Source: Dendrolimus kikuchii
Lineage: Eukaryota > Arthropoda > Insecta > Lepidoptera > Lasiocampidae
DNA length: 64,000 nucleotides
Direction of reading: 5' to 3'
Assembly: GCA_019925095.2 (NCBI GenBank)
Contig: CM034415.1
Coordinates: forward strand, 8,527,001 to 8,591,000
Shown here one piece after another: positions 21,401 through 27,592 of the stretch (positions are counted from its first letter, which is position 1; every line of letters begins with the position of its first letter). The position numbers and the translations under genes are program-made. Below the pieces are notes generated by a model. It had not been told where the DNA came from and ran no database searches. It worked only from the letters and a program-made list of their open reading frames with translations.

Positions 21401-24400
21401 TTCATAAACAACCCTATGGTCGTAGTGCAGCGGGAAAACCTCGGCGGAAAATTCTCTCCAAATCATTATCGTACCCGAAACAAACGTTCTAGAGGACCGT
21501 TGCGTAGTCGAACATGGGTGCTTAAGGAAACGGGAGTGAACATGCCGTCAATAGCTATCGGTGCGGTTGCAAATATAAGGCTTCGGCACCAGATCAACGG
21601 CTAAGCGATTCTAAACCGTCTGTTAGTATCAGACTGTCGAGATACGAACGCCGCGACGCTTGATGCGAATCGAGGCGGTCAGTCTGGTAAGCGGGTGCCG
21701 TGTGAGCAGTACTCCATATGCGGCCTAATTTGCGCTTTATAACGCAATAAAACTTTTGCGCTTTATAACGCAATAAAACTATGTTGGCACCAAAAAGTTT
21801 ACAGCTAGCTCGTGAAATATATAAATAGTAAGCAAAAAGAAGGTTTATTTAAGTTTAATGAATCACCGATTATGAGTGCGTCATAAATTGCTTTATCTAA
21901 ATACAGACAATTGGAACACAAAACAAAGCCAACAAAGTTATAATGACATAATTATCTGTGTATACGTAGTCTATTAATCACGTGACAATTAAATTTGTAC
22001 CAATTCAAATTGATTGTCTGTTCCACATATAGAAAAATATTTACATTATACTAGATAATAGAGGTGGGGAGCTATTAAAGGAGCTAGCTAATTAATGGTT
22101 GTTCACAAAATAGGCATGGCTAAGTTGTCAACCACTTAGACAAAGGGTTAATGGTTGTCGAATAATAATTTTTTTAACAAAAACACAACCGACTTCAAAC
22201 TAAAAACCAAAAAAATATATTTTTTCTACAACATTTTGAAGTTGGTGCCAAGTAAAACATAAAAAAACAACAAGAAATTAGCAAAATCTAGTAATTTTTA
22301 TGTTTTATTTCGCACCAAATCCTAAAAAATGTATGTCATTGAAGGTCCAACAAATTTTTATTTCAAAAATAGTTCATGCAAAATATTTTTTTTTTTTCTA
22401 ACCAAATAGAAATAATGAGCGATACTATTCCTCGAAATAGTATTTTAAAAACAATAGACTTTCCCAATTGTTTGACCTCGTAACAAAACCTTTTGAGAAC
22501 CAAAGGGGAAGTACCTTTACTTCTACTTTAAATAAATCACTTATAGATAAACTTTATTTATGATTCAGTTTGATTTGCTGATTATTGCAACAGTAATGCG
22601 TCATTTAAGATAAATCCCCTAGAAATGTAATGCATTTAATGTATGTACATATATAAATATAACTATAATACATATACAATGCAGGTATGTTGTATTTCTG
22701 TCGGAATTTTCCAGAAGCAAATAGCGCCCAGATAAAAATCTAATGGAGTACTGAACTGACATTGTTTTTTTTTATTGCAGTAATTCAGAAGACAGGCAGA
22801 CGGCCCACTAGATGGATAGCGGTTACCATCGCCTATTGACATTTACAACACCAAAGGTGCTACAAATGCGCTGCTGCTCTCTTAAGGGAGACTGGAACCT
22901 GGTCACTAATGCCGGAACACAACTCAAGGTTGTTCTGGCGACATACTTTAGACCAGGGGTGGTAGCCATCCAGTCGGGCAAATGCCCTACCACCAGGCTG
23001 TGGGTTGTTCTGTTGCCTCTTACGACAGACCGCCCGGCCGCAGGAAATTGGATTATTTAAATAATTGAGAACCTGATTGCAGCGCCACCTAGTAGGTGGC
23101 GCTGCAATCAAATTGACAATTGATTGTGAATCTAAACCAGGGATTCCCAAAGTGGTCGATATCGACCCCCTGGGGTCGAAATAATTTAATAGCTATTCTT
23201 TCTTTCTTCTTGTGTATTTTTTCTCTGTCATGTTGGTGTACAATAAAGAGTATTGTATTGTATATAGAAATAAATTAATACTTCTGAAGTTCTGAATGTT
23301 CAAAAGTGACATTATACAATTTACGTAAGGCATAATTTTCGCTACTTTCAGTGCCCTTAGTGCGTAACTTTGAAACGTCAAATAAATAATAAAATACATG
23401 CAACGACGATGGCAAGAGACCCGATGGCATGTCATTGGTGTCCTGGAAGATAGGTTGCCCCTTAGTATGGGACGCGTCTTGCGTCGATACTTTGGCAGTG
23501 TCCCATCTTCCAGCCACTAGCATGTCTGAGACGCACAAGCTTTATCGATATATAGCCAAACGTCTAGTGGATGTCTCACGTGACCAAAAGACTGGTTTTT
23601 ACCTCGGCCAACGCATTAGCGTCGCCATTCAGCGAGGCAATGTGGCCAGTCTTTTGGGCACGTTTCCGACTGACAGCGGTCTGCTACTAGATTTTATAGT
23701 TTAATTTTAGTTTGTATATGTAGTTTATTTTTAATTTAATTTATTTATAATTTAGTTTATTTTTAAATAATAAAATGTTACAAGAAAATTATGTAAATAA
23801 AGAGGAAAACGTAGTAAATTTTATTATAATGTCACTTTTAAGCCGTAAGAAGCATTAATTTATTTCTATATAATTAAAATTTAATTCATAGTCAAGTATA
23901 AGATATTGCTACAAGTTCTATGGGATGTATCAGCCATACCGTCGTATTTGACTCTCAACTACTCTATTCCAAAATTAACAATGTTCAATGAACTCGTAAC
24001 AATATTTCAAAATAACTACAGACGTTTCGAGATTGTTATCAACAGACCTTGTCATCTCAAAAACAAAGGAAAATGATTGTTTTATCATATTTCTGAATTG
24101 TCACATGTCAGATAAAGTATACGTGTTGGAGTACATGACATCTATTAAGTATAATCTGCTGTAGGTATATTTAAGTTTTATTTAAATCAAAACAATTTGT
24201 TGTCGTGCCAGCGATTTATACGCGGTACCCCAGAAATATAATTTGCCTATAGTTTGTTCCTATATAGGTATTTATTTCCTGGTTACTTTACGTACAAAAC
24301 TTCTTTTGTGGCGCGTACTATAAAGAATTTTAGCCTACTATAAAATTCTTTATAGTACGCGCCACAAAAGAAGCTTTGTACGTAAAGTAACCTGTATTCA

Positions 24401-26576
24401 CACGTAAAATTTTGTCCGCGTTTTCATGACGACGACGTTTATTTTTTTATGGCTTGGTTTGAAGACCTTTAAGCCACGTCTGTTTTGTACTCATTTGTCG
24501 TGGTCATTGCAACGGCCGGCGGCTATAGTCCTTCTGAGAATTATTGTTATGTATGCTTTTCTTTTATTAAAATACCTTCTGAGAACTTGAAAAACGAAAT
24601 TCTTTGTAACATTTAGTTCTTTTTGCAATGGTTTCTTGGTAGTAGTTGATTATCTTATTTAAACATTCGCATTTATCAAAATCGCCGAAGAACCCTAGTG
24701 AATTTGACATTTGCCAAGGAAATAAATAATTTATAACATACCCTGGCGACGCAGTTGGTACCACCAGCATATGTTTTTGTTTTTATAACAAATCTCAATT
24801 AAAACTTTCACAATTAACCCACAATCAAGTGGTAGAGTATTCGCCCTTTCTGGATGTCTAACCGCCCCTGGTCCGGAGTATGCCGTCATAACAACCTTGA
24901 GTTGTGTTCCGGCATTAGTGGCCACGTTCCAGTCTCCCCTTAGAGAGCGGCAGCACATTGGTAGCGCCTTTGACGTTACAAGTGTCCATAGGTTATGGTA
25001 ATCGCTTTCCATAAGGGCCGCTTGCCTGTCTGCTGAACTCACACAATAAAAGAAAATCTACCACTGCTTCCAAAGCAATTTTCGTCACTGTTAAAGGAGA
25101 AGAAGCGGCGCAACAAACTCCCCAGCAACATGTCTTTCCTTCATAATTATTATTAGTATTCGTCTATTTAATGAAATGTAATTAACACTAATGCAAGGTT
25201 TAACCAGATTAACATAGTAATTTCTATGAAAGATTACTGAAAAAGCTTGGTGGCGGTCGTATTTTTCGGTGTGGTCATTTAAAAAATCTTTTGTTGTATA
25301 TTAAGCCTGAAAAAAGAATATAATTTCCTGTGTTGGGCCGGCCTGTTGAAAGAGACGATAAAACAACCCACAACCAGGTGGTAGGGCATTTACCGGTCTG
25401 GATGTGGATGGGATGGTACCAGGTGTAAAGTATGTCTCCATAACAACTTTGAGTTGTGTTCCAGTATTAGTGGCCAGGTTCCAGTCTCCCCTAAGAGAGC
25501 AGCAGGGCATTTATAGCACCTTTAGTGTTGCAAATGTCCATAGGCGATGGTAACCGCTTTCCACCAGATGGGCCGTCTGCCTATCTGCTAAACTCATGCA
25601 ATTTTTTTTTAACCTATGTGGAGAACAAATGCTCCCGGTAGGAGGGTTAGGCCTAAGCTGGCTTGATATCGTAAATTGTATTCGTGCCTGTGGATAAAGA
25701 ATACAGAAGACCGCGCGAAGTAGAAAAGAAAGAGTAGGAAGGCATAATCCGAAAGCAACCAAGATTTTACGCAAGGATCCTAATGAAAGTTTGTGTAAAA
25801 AAACCTACTCTAAATACACAAAATACGTAGGCAGACGGTATATGACAAAACCACAGAGTACATTAATGTAATAGGATACCAAAACTATATGTTAGGGTTT
25901 TATTTATGCCATCTGACTAAAGAATAATAAAAATACGATATTCTCTAAGCCCTGGACGAAAGTTTATTTTTTAATAAAAAAATTTTTTGAGCATTTTAGA
26001 TAATCTCCGACAAAAACAAAAAGCATCATTATGCAATAAAAGTAATTATTTAAGGCCATTTATTGTGACCAAAAATTGTTTTGATTTTGGCCAAAAGATA
26101 CGAACCCCAAAATCGAAGCAAAATTTTCAACAAAATAAAAAAATAGGGAGAAGGCATTAATTTCTGACCCTTATTTAAAGTGTATTTTATAGGCGAAACT
26201 TTTTACGCGTTAGCATAAAAGGTTAGTTTCACTAAGGTTATAAATGTTATCGTTTAATTAATCTAGTTTTTATTTAAACTTGAAGATAATATATCAATAA
26301 TATTTGTAAAAACAATTATATAATGACTGCAGTAATATTTAATATTATTATGTTCTTTATAAAAAAAACAGTCAAAGATCAAAGATCATTATACCCTTTG
26401 TCCAATAACAAAATTAAGTTTGTATGTTAAAATACAGATAAGAACAAAAGGTATAGTAATTAACTAAGGATAATAACAAAGAAATCTTTATTATTATTTT
26501 AGTACTTACATTGTTCAGCGTTAGCAGGATAAAAGACAGCCAGCAAGCATGCGACAGCTAGGAAGATGGCCTTCAT
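9248..26576 (-). CDS. Fer1HCH: Ferritin heavy-chain homologue (secreted, ferroxidase-competent)
   Basis: Five coding exons (26576-26510, 17734-17592, 14314-14180, 12372-12241, 9403-9248) join in phase to 210 codons plus stop, the usual length for lepidopteran heavy chains. Residues 1-20 ([12 protein letters not shown]...) are a signal peptide, so the subunit enters the secretory pathway, as known for insect ferritin. The protein is a four-helix-bundle subunit of the iron-storage shell and oxidises Fe(II). By alignment from memory with human H ferritin all ferroxidase residues are present: E52 and Y59 (E27, Y34), E86, E87 and H90 in EEREHA (E61, E62, H65), E130 in ALEDAL (E107), Q172 in FLEEQ (Q141). 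It is transcribed divergently from the light-chain gene, and an IRE lies 62 bases upstream of the ATG. All introns have GT-AG ends. The introns add up to 16.7 kb and are mostly transposons. Confidence 0.95.
9853..9965. mobile_element. Foldback MITE, 'ATCGGT' family
   Basis: The two halves are imperfect inverted repeats around ACCATCGGTTAAATTTTGAC (left) and GTCAAATTTTAACTGAT (right). Related copies are at 30315-30465 and 41127-41262, and a fragment at about 16988-17060. Lies in the heavy-chain gene's last intron. Confidence 0.6.
10321..10790. mobile_element. Non-autonomous DNA element with ~90-bp internal hairpin
   Basis: Positions 10321-10414 and 10445-10536 are inverted repeats with few mismatches (core CGGACAAGTGGCAAAACGAA). 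The sequence downstream to 10790 (GCCGCTCCTCCACGCGGCC, then a terminal AGAAGTTTCACTTC) recurs after the hairpin at 51700-52970, so hairpin and flank belong to one family. Confidence 0.65.
10930..11830. mobile_element. MITE with GGCCATCCACAAATTACGTC ends, interrupted
   Basis: Left end ATTCACAAATTACGTCACACG at about 10938 and right end CGTGTGAGGC...TTTGTGGATGGCCCC at 11799-11828 are inverted. The family recurs complete at 34137-34482 and interrupted at 49247-49893. The middle (about 10989-11336) is a second MITE. Confidence 0.65.
10989..11336 (-). mobile_element. Nested MITE of the GTTCCATTAG family
   Basis: Reverse-orientation relative of the two copies at 13573-13817 and 13881-14130: it shares the TIR-like ends, the TGACGTCA core and the AGTGGAACG motifs, but is about 100 bp longer. 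Confidence 0.55.
11873..12170 (-). mobile_element. Family A retroposon copy
   Basis: Poly-T at 11873-11884, then ATTGCAGGAGTTCAGCAGAC and the family body to CCGTTCCTGCA at about 12171. Taking poly-A as the 3' end, the sense strand is minus. Near full length. Confidence 0.75.
12241..12372 (-). CDS. Fer1HCH: Ferritin heavy-chain exon 4
   Basis: 44 whole codons (116-159), acceptor TTCGAAG, donor GTGAGT. Contains [12 protein letters not shown] (E130). The acceptor has a weak pyrimidine tract (ATTAATTTCGAAG); a LINE has inserted 30 bases upstream of it. Confidence 0.92.
12404..12860 (+). mobile_element. 5'-truncated LINE (TATG-tail family) with 14-bp target duplication
   Basis: Encodes the C-terminal part of a LINE reverse-transcriptase protein ([19 protein letters not shown], then [15 protein letters not shown] and ending YPARELA-stop) followed by a (TATG)n tail. 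TAAAATGTATTTTA flanks it at 12390-12403 and 12861-12874. The insertion point is 30 bases upstream of the exon-4 acceptor of ferritin heavy chain, in the opposite orientation to the gene. Confidence 0.88.
12985..13065 (+). mobile_element. tRNA-derived SINE fragment
   Basis: GGTTGAGTGGGCTAAGCC (A-box-like) and the following bases match the 5' part of the SINE at 43615-43865. B box not preserved. Confidence 0.4.
13176..13323 (+). mobile_element. Short LINE (TATG-tail) insertion with 8-bp target duplication
   Basis: TAAAGACT at 13168-13175 and 13324-13331 flanks 148 bp of LINE 3' end. The paralogous sequence at 14618-14705 has the same surroundings without the LINE, i.e. an empty site. Confidence 0.85.
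13573..13817 (+). mobile_element. MITE, GTTCCATTAG family, copy 1
   Basis: Left end ATTCCATTAGACACTAACAACGA and right end CGTTGTGAGCTACTAATGGAAC are inverted; contains GATGACGTCATTAGTGACG. Similar to the next copy for most of its length. Confidence 0.65.
13881..14130 (+). mobile_element. MITE, GTTCCATTAG family, copy 2
   Basis: Ends GTTCCATTAGGGACTCACGA and CGTTGTGAGCTACTAATGGA are inverted over about 22 bp; length 250 bp. Contains a TGACGTCA palindrome. Only 64 bp separates it from copy 1. Confidence 0.7.
14180..14314 (-). CDS. Fer1HCH: Ferritin heavy-chain exon 3
   Basis: 45 whole codons (71-115) between acceptor CCATAG and donor GTGAGT; contains NRPGFAKFF and the EEREHA ferroxidase motif. 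Confidence 0.95.
14343..14610 (+). repeat. Dispersed repeat 'GGAGTTTTTGGCG'
   Basis: Runs from GGAGTTTTTGGCGAGAACTG to GCCTAGTTGCCAAGCC. Copies at 39675-39905 (plus, shorter) and 31760-32015 (minus). It starts 27 bases upstream of the exon-3 acceptor of ferritin heavy chain. Class unknown. Confidence 0.6.
15452..16757 (-). mobile_element. maT-like mariner transposon, degenerate
   Basis: Weak inverted ends (AGTACACACTTGCATTT at 15452-15468; AAATGCAAGAGTACAAT at 16740-16756) enclose a transposase pseudogene. No clear TA duplication. The 15513-15530 poly-A run is internal. Confidence 0.7.
15505..16567 (-). pseudogene. Tc1/mariner transposase (DD37D), broken
   Basis: Starts at ATG 16567 (MEWGDKENQ). 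The N-terminal part holds a helix-turn-helix region and [10 protein letters not shown] linker. A one-base shift near 16132 separates it from the catalytic part, which has FTDEK (first Asp), [14 protein letters not shown] (second Asp) and [13 protein letters not shown] (third Asp, 37 residues later by my count), followed by [13 protein letters not shown]. Two nonsense codons precede QDSAP and another follows LKQSI. DD37D is the signature of the maT group, known from Bombyx. It cannot make active transposase. Confidence 0.85.
17592..17734 (-). CDS. Fer1HCH: Ferritin heavy-chain exon 2
   Basis: Acceptor ACTCAG, donor GTAACA. Encodes residues 23-70, including helix A with [11 protein letters not shown] (ferroxidase E52, Y59). 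Confidence 0.94.
17750..17865 (-). mobile_element. LINE 3' tail remnant
   Basis: Reverse complement reads GGTTGTCTGGAAGAGATCGC, a hairpin, AAGACCACC and a tail of CTATT units. Its 3' end lies about 14 bases upstream of the exon-2 acceptor of ferritin heavy chain. Confidence 0.55.
18332..19085 (+). pseudogene. C-terminal CCHC + restriction-like endonuclease domain of a retroelement, copy 1
   Basis: From 18332 the frame reads [13 protein letters not shown]..., has a TGA at 18500-18502, then [50 protein letters not shown] and WDATCVDT, and is shifted near 18930 before [20 protein letters not shown]. The CX1CX8HX4C finger followed by RH and a RPD...WDAT pair resembles the C-terminus of non-LTR elements with an R2-type restriction-like endonuclease (PD-(D/E)XK). 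The family assignment is inference. Two other copies: 23395-23700 and 32096-32445. Confidence 0.6.
19171..19732 (-). mobile_element. Non-autonomous Helitron
   Basis: On the minus strand it begins TCTAATATATAAAATTC at 19732 and ends GCCGCTAG at 19171, with host A before and T after: the canonical A|TC...CTRR|T Helitron insertion. Internal CGAAACGGCTTGACCGATTT is a motif widespread in lepidopteran Helitrons (general knowledge). Confidence 0.8.
20120..20405 (-). mobile_element. Family A retroposon copy
   Basis: Poly-T, ATTGCAGGAGTTCAGCAAAC, family body, ending at CCGCAGGAAAC; the outermost 30 bp of the family 5' end are missing. Confidence 0.72.
20622..21223. mobile_element. hAT-type non-autonomous element with perfect 8-bp target duplication
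   Basis: Ends CAGGGATTCCCAAAGTGGT and CAGTTTGGGAATCCCTG are inverted, and GACTAAGG flanks it on both sides (20614-20621, 21224-21231). 602 bp, no transposase. The left end recurs at about 23137-23180. Confidence 0.9.
20937..21060 (-). mobile_element. LINE 3' tail nested inside the hAT element
   Basis: Reverse complement reads GGTTGCCTGGAATAGATTGC, hairpin, AAGGCCGCCC and ...GTACAATAAAGAGTATTG. It is younger than the hAT insertion. Confidence 0.6.
21262..21720 (-). mobile_element. LINE 3' region sharing family A's tail
   Basis: The minus strand ends ...GGCGACGGTATTCACC, AAGTGGGCCGTCTGCCTG and AATAAAAAA, the same 3' tail as family A, but the body (21360-21720) is unrelated to family A. This looks like a fragment of the LINE whose machinery family A may use. 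Confidence 0.5.
21727..21780 (+). repeat. Two-copy tandem repeat, 25-bp unit
   Basis: TTGCGCTTTATAACGCAATA with following AAACT is present twice in a row. Each unit contains the small palindrome TGCG...CGCA. Confidence 0.7.
22181..22740. other. AT-rich repeat-like DNA in ferritin heavy-chain intron 1
   Basis: Contains ACACAACCGACTTCAAACTA, which I recognise as a common moth and butterfly repeat motif, but no boundaries could be set. About 22090-22170 recurs at 41065-41130 (GGTTAATGGTTGTCGAATAA). Confidence 0.3.
22765..23045 (-). mobile_element. Family A retroposon copy
   Basis: Poly-T at 22765-22775, ATTGCAGTAATTCAGAAGAC, body to CCGCAGGAAATTG; lacks the outermost 5' end. Confidence 0.72.
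23074..23108. repeat. 35-nt near-perfect palindrome
   Basis: GATTGCAGCGCCACCTA, a single G, then its exact reverse complement. GCGCCACCTA is a motif of the Helitron group at 19171 and 37061, so this may be two abutting Helitron scraps. Confidence 0.7.
23137..23260 (+). mobile_element. hAT left end followed by a LINE tail
   Basis: CAGGGATTCCCAAAGTGGTC at 23138 matches the end of the hAT element at 20622, and breaks off near 23190 into a LINE tail ending GTACAATAAAGAGTATTGTATTG. Confidence 0.5.
23395..23700 (+). pseudogene. Retroelement restriction-like endonuclease domain, copy 2
   Basis: Frame from about 23405 reads [32 protein letters not shown], then [19 protein letters not shown] and [16 protein letters not shown]. 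Relative to copy 1 it lacks the zinc finger and has an internal deletion before LYRYIAK. A new ATG-less start; pseudogene. Confidence 0.6.
24281..24392. repeat. 52-bp-arm hairpin, 8-nt loop
   Basis: 24281-24332 and 24341-24392 are reverse complements with one mismatch by eye; the loop is GCCTACTA. Could be a foldback element core or a hairpin RNA precursor. Confidence 0.85.
24806..25050 (+). mobile_element. Family A retroposon copy, diverged
   Basis: Body from AATTAACCCACAATCAAGTG to TGCTGAACTCACACAATAAAAG, sense plus. Diverged and 5'-truncated. Confidence 0.7.
25326..25610 (+). mobile_element. Family A retroposon copy
   Basis: From TTCCTGTGTTGGGCCGGCC to TGCTAAACTCATGCAATTTTTTTTT; the 3' tail is T-rich instead of A-rich, suggesting later change. 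Confidence 0.7.
25620..26509. other. AT-rich part of ferritin heavy-chain intron 1
   Basis: Nothing recognised apart from intronic AT-rich DNA between the family A copies and coding exon 1. Confidence 0.4.
26510..26576 (-). CDS. Fer1HCH: Ferritin heavy-chain coding exon 1
   Basis: ATG at 26576-26574; 22 codons (signal peptide and A-E-Q) plus one base (T) before the donor GTAAGT. The split codon T|GT gives Cys23. Confidence 0.93.
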
Positions 26577-26637
26577 TTTTTAACTATAAAAAAATCACAG
26601 TCACAATTGATCAAAAGCAAGTACTTGTTAAAGTCAA

Positions 26638-26664
26638 GCCTTTACACACACTGGCGTAGAAGGC
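26638..26664 (-). promoter_or_regulatory. Iron-responsive element of ferritin heavy-chain mRNA
   Basis: On the minus strand: lower stem GCCTT/AAGGC, unpaired C, upper stem TACGC/GTGTA (one G-U pair) and loop CAGTGT, i.e. the canonical CAGUGN hexaloop with C bulge five pairs below. It lies 62 bases upstream of the ATG with no convincing intron between. Iron regulatory protein binding here blocks translation at low iron (established for ferritin IREs). Confidence 0.95.
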
Positions 26665-27497
26665 AGACTTATCAACTCAATGAAATAGAATTAAAACACC
26701 AACAAATCTCGTATTGTGTCTAATTACAGGAAAATAATGTTCTGCGCAACGATAAAAACATCTCGTGTTGACAACTCGAATTCACGGAATGAAGCGAGTG
26801 AGCGGGATAGAATATAAAATACTTGAACACAAAACCTCACCGTTGAGGTTTCGTGTTCCGAGGCTAGTGGAAATTTTACCATATTTCTACGAATCATTAG
26901 CTTAATTTGAATTTGTATTTACATTTTAGGCATCAGATATTATTTTTATCGATTTCTAATATACATAAAAAGTCATAAATAGATGTTTGAATGAGTAATT
27001 ATGCAATAAATTGAAATTCCTTGAAACACAAAACCTCAGCAGTACTTTGTGTAAATTTTTGTTTGTCATCGAGGGGAACGGGACGGGAAGTTACTAGAAC
27101 GGGGAGGGCTTTATAATGATACCAGAACTCAAAAATAACCTAATTATAGGCAATTTGAAGTTGTCACAATATAACTTCGAATAAATTAATTAATTGGCAT
27201 TGACAAAATTACCTAGTAATAATAAGTAAAATTATTTTATTTTTAGCAAAGAAATTTTATATTCGACGAAACCAAAAATACGAGCAGAAATAACTAAGAA
27301 ATAGGTAGTTTTATTTTATTGCACAGACAACACCGGCGTTGCTGCAGTAAACTTCACATGACAGATAAATTTTTCGCCATTTTATGTCATCCTACGTTCG
27401 TTGTCAATCGTTGTGCGCATTTATAATTTAATTACGCTGTATTTTCTCCCCGCACGCGGGTACCTTATCGTGTCGTAAACTTTTTGTTGGAAGGAAC
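26665..27497. promoter_or_regulatory. Divergent ferritin promoter region
   Basis: About 830 bp between the two IREs must hold both transcription starts, since each IRE has to be in its mRNA. I see no strong TATA box on either side; TTTATAATTT at about 27419 is a weak candidate for the light chain. Contains the hairpin at 26825-26858. Confidence 0.7.
26825..26858. repeat. Hairpin in the divergent promoter
   Basis: GAACACAAAACCTCA and TGAGGTTTCGTGTTC are inverted with one mismatch around the 4-nt loop CCGT. A half copy (GAAACACAAAACCTCA) is at 27023-27038. Confidence 0.75.
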
Positions 27498-27524
27498 GCC
27501 TTCTACGCCAGTGTGTGTAAAGGC
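27498..27524 (+). promoter_or_regulatory. Iron-responsive element of ferritin light-chain mRNA
   Basis: The same 27 bases as the heavy-chain IRE, now on the plus strand: stems GCCTT/AAGGC and TACGC/GTGTA, bulged C, loop CAGTGT. Flanking bases differ from those of the other IRE. Confidence 0.95.
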
Positions 27525-27592
27525 CCCACTTTCAACAGACTATATTCTGCTATTCAGTTATTTTTTTAATCATCTGCTCTTAGATAAATAAG
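27498..27592 (+). other. Fer2LCH: 5' UTR exon of ferritin light chain
   Basis: The IRE is followed 68 bases later by a strong donor (AAATAAG|GTAAGTGA). The matching acceptor is TTATTATAG|CAACATGAAG at 32649/32650, four bases before the start codon. The transcription start itself is unknown, so the left boundary is only the IRE. Confidence 0.8.

Noticed and set aside
24281..24392. Annotation as a microRNA gene.
   Set aside because: The stem is too long and too perfect for a standard precursor and nothing indicates processing; kept only as a hairpin.
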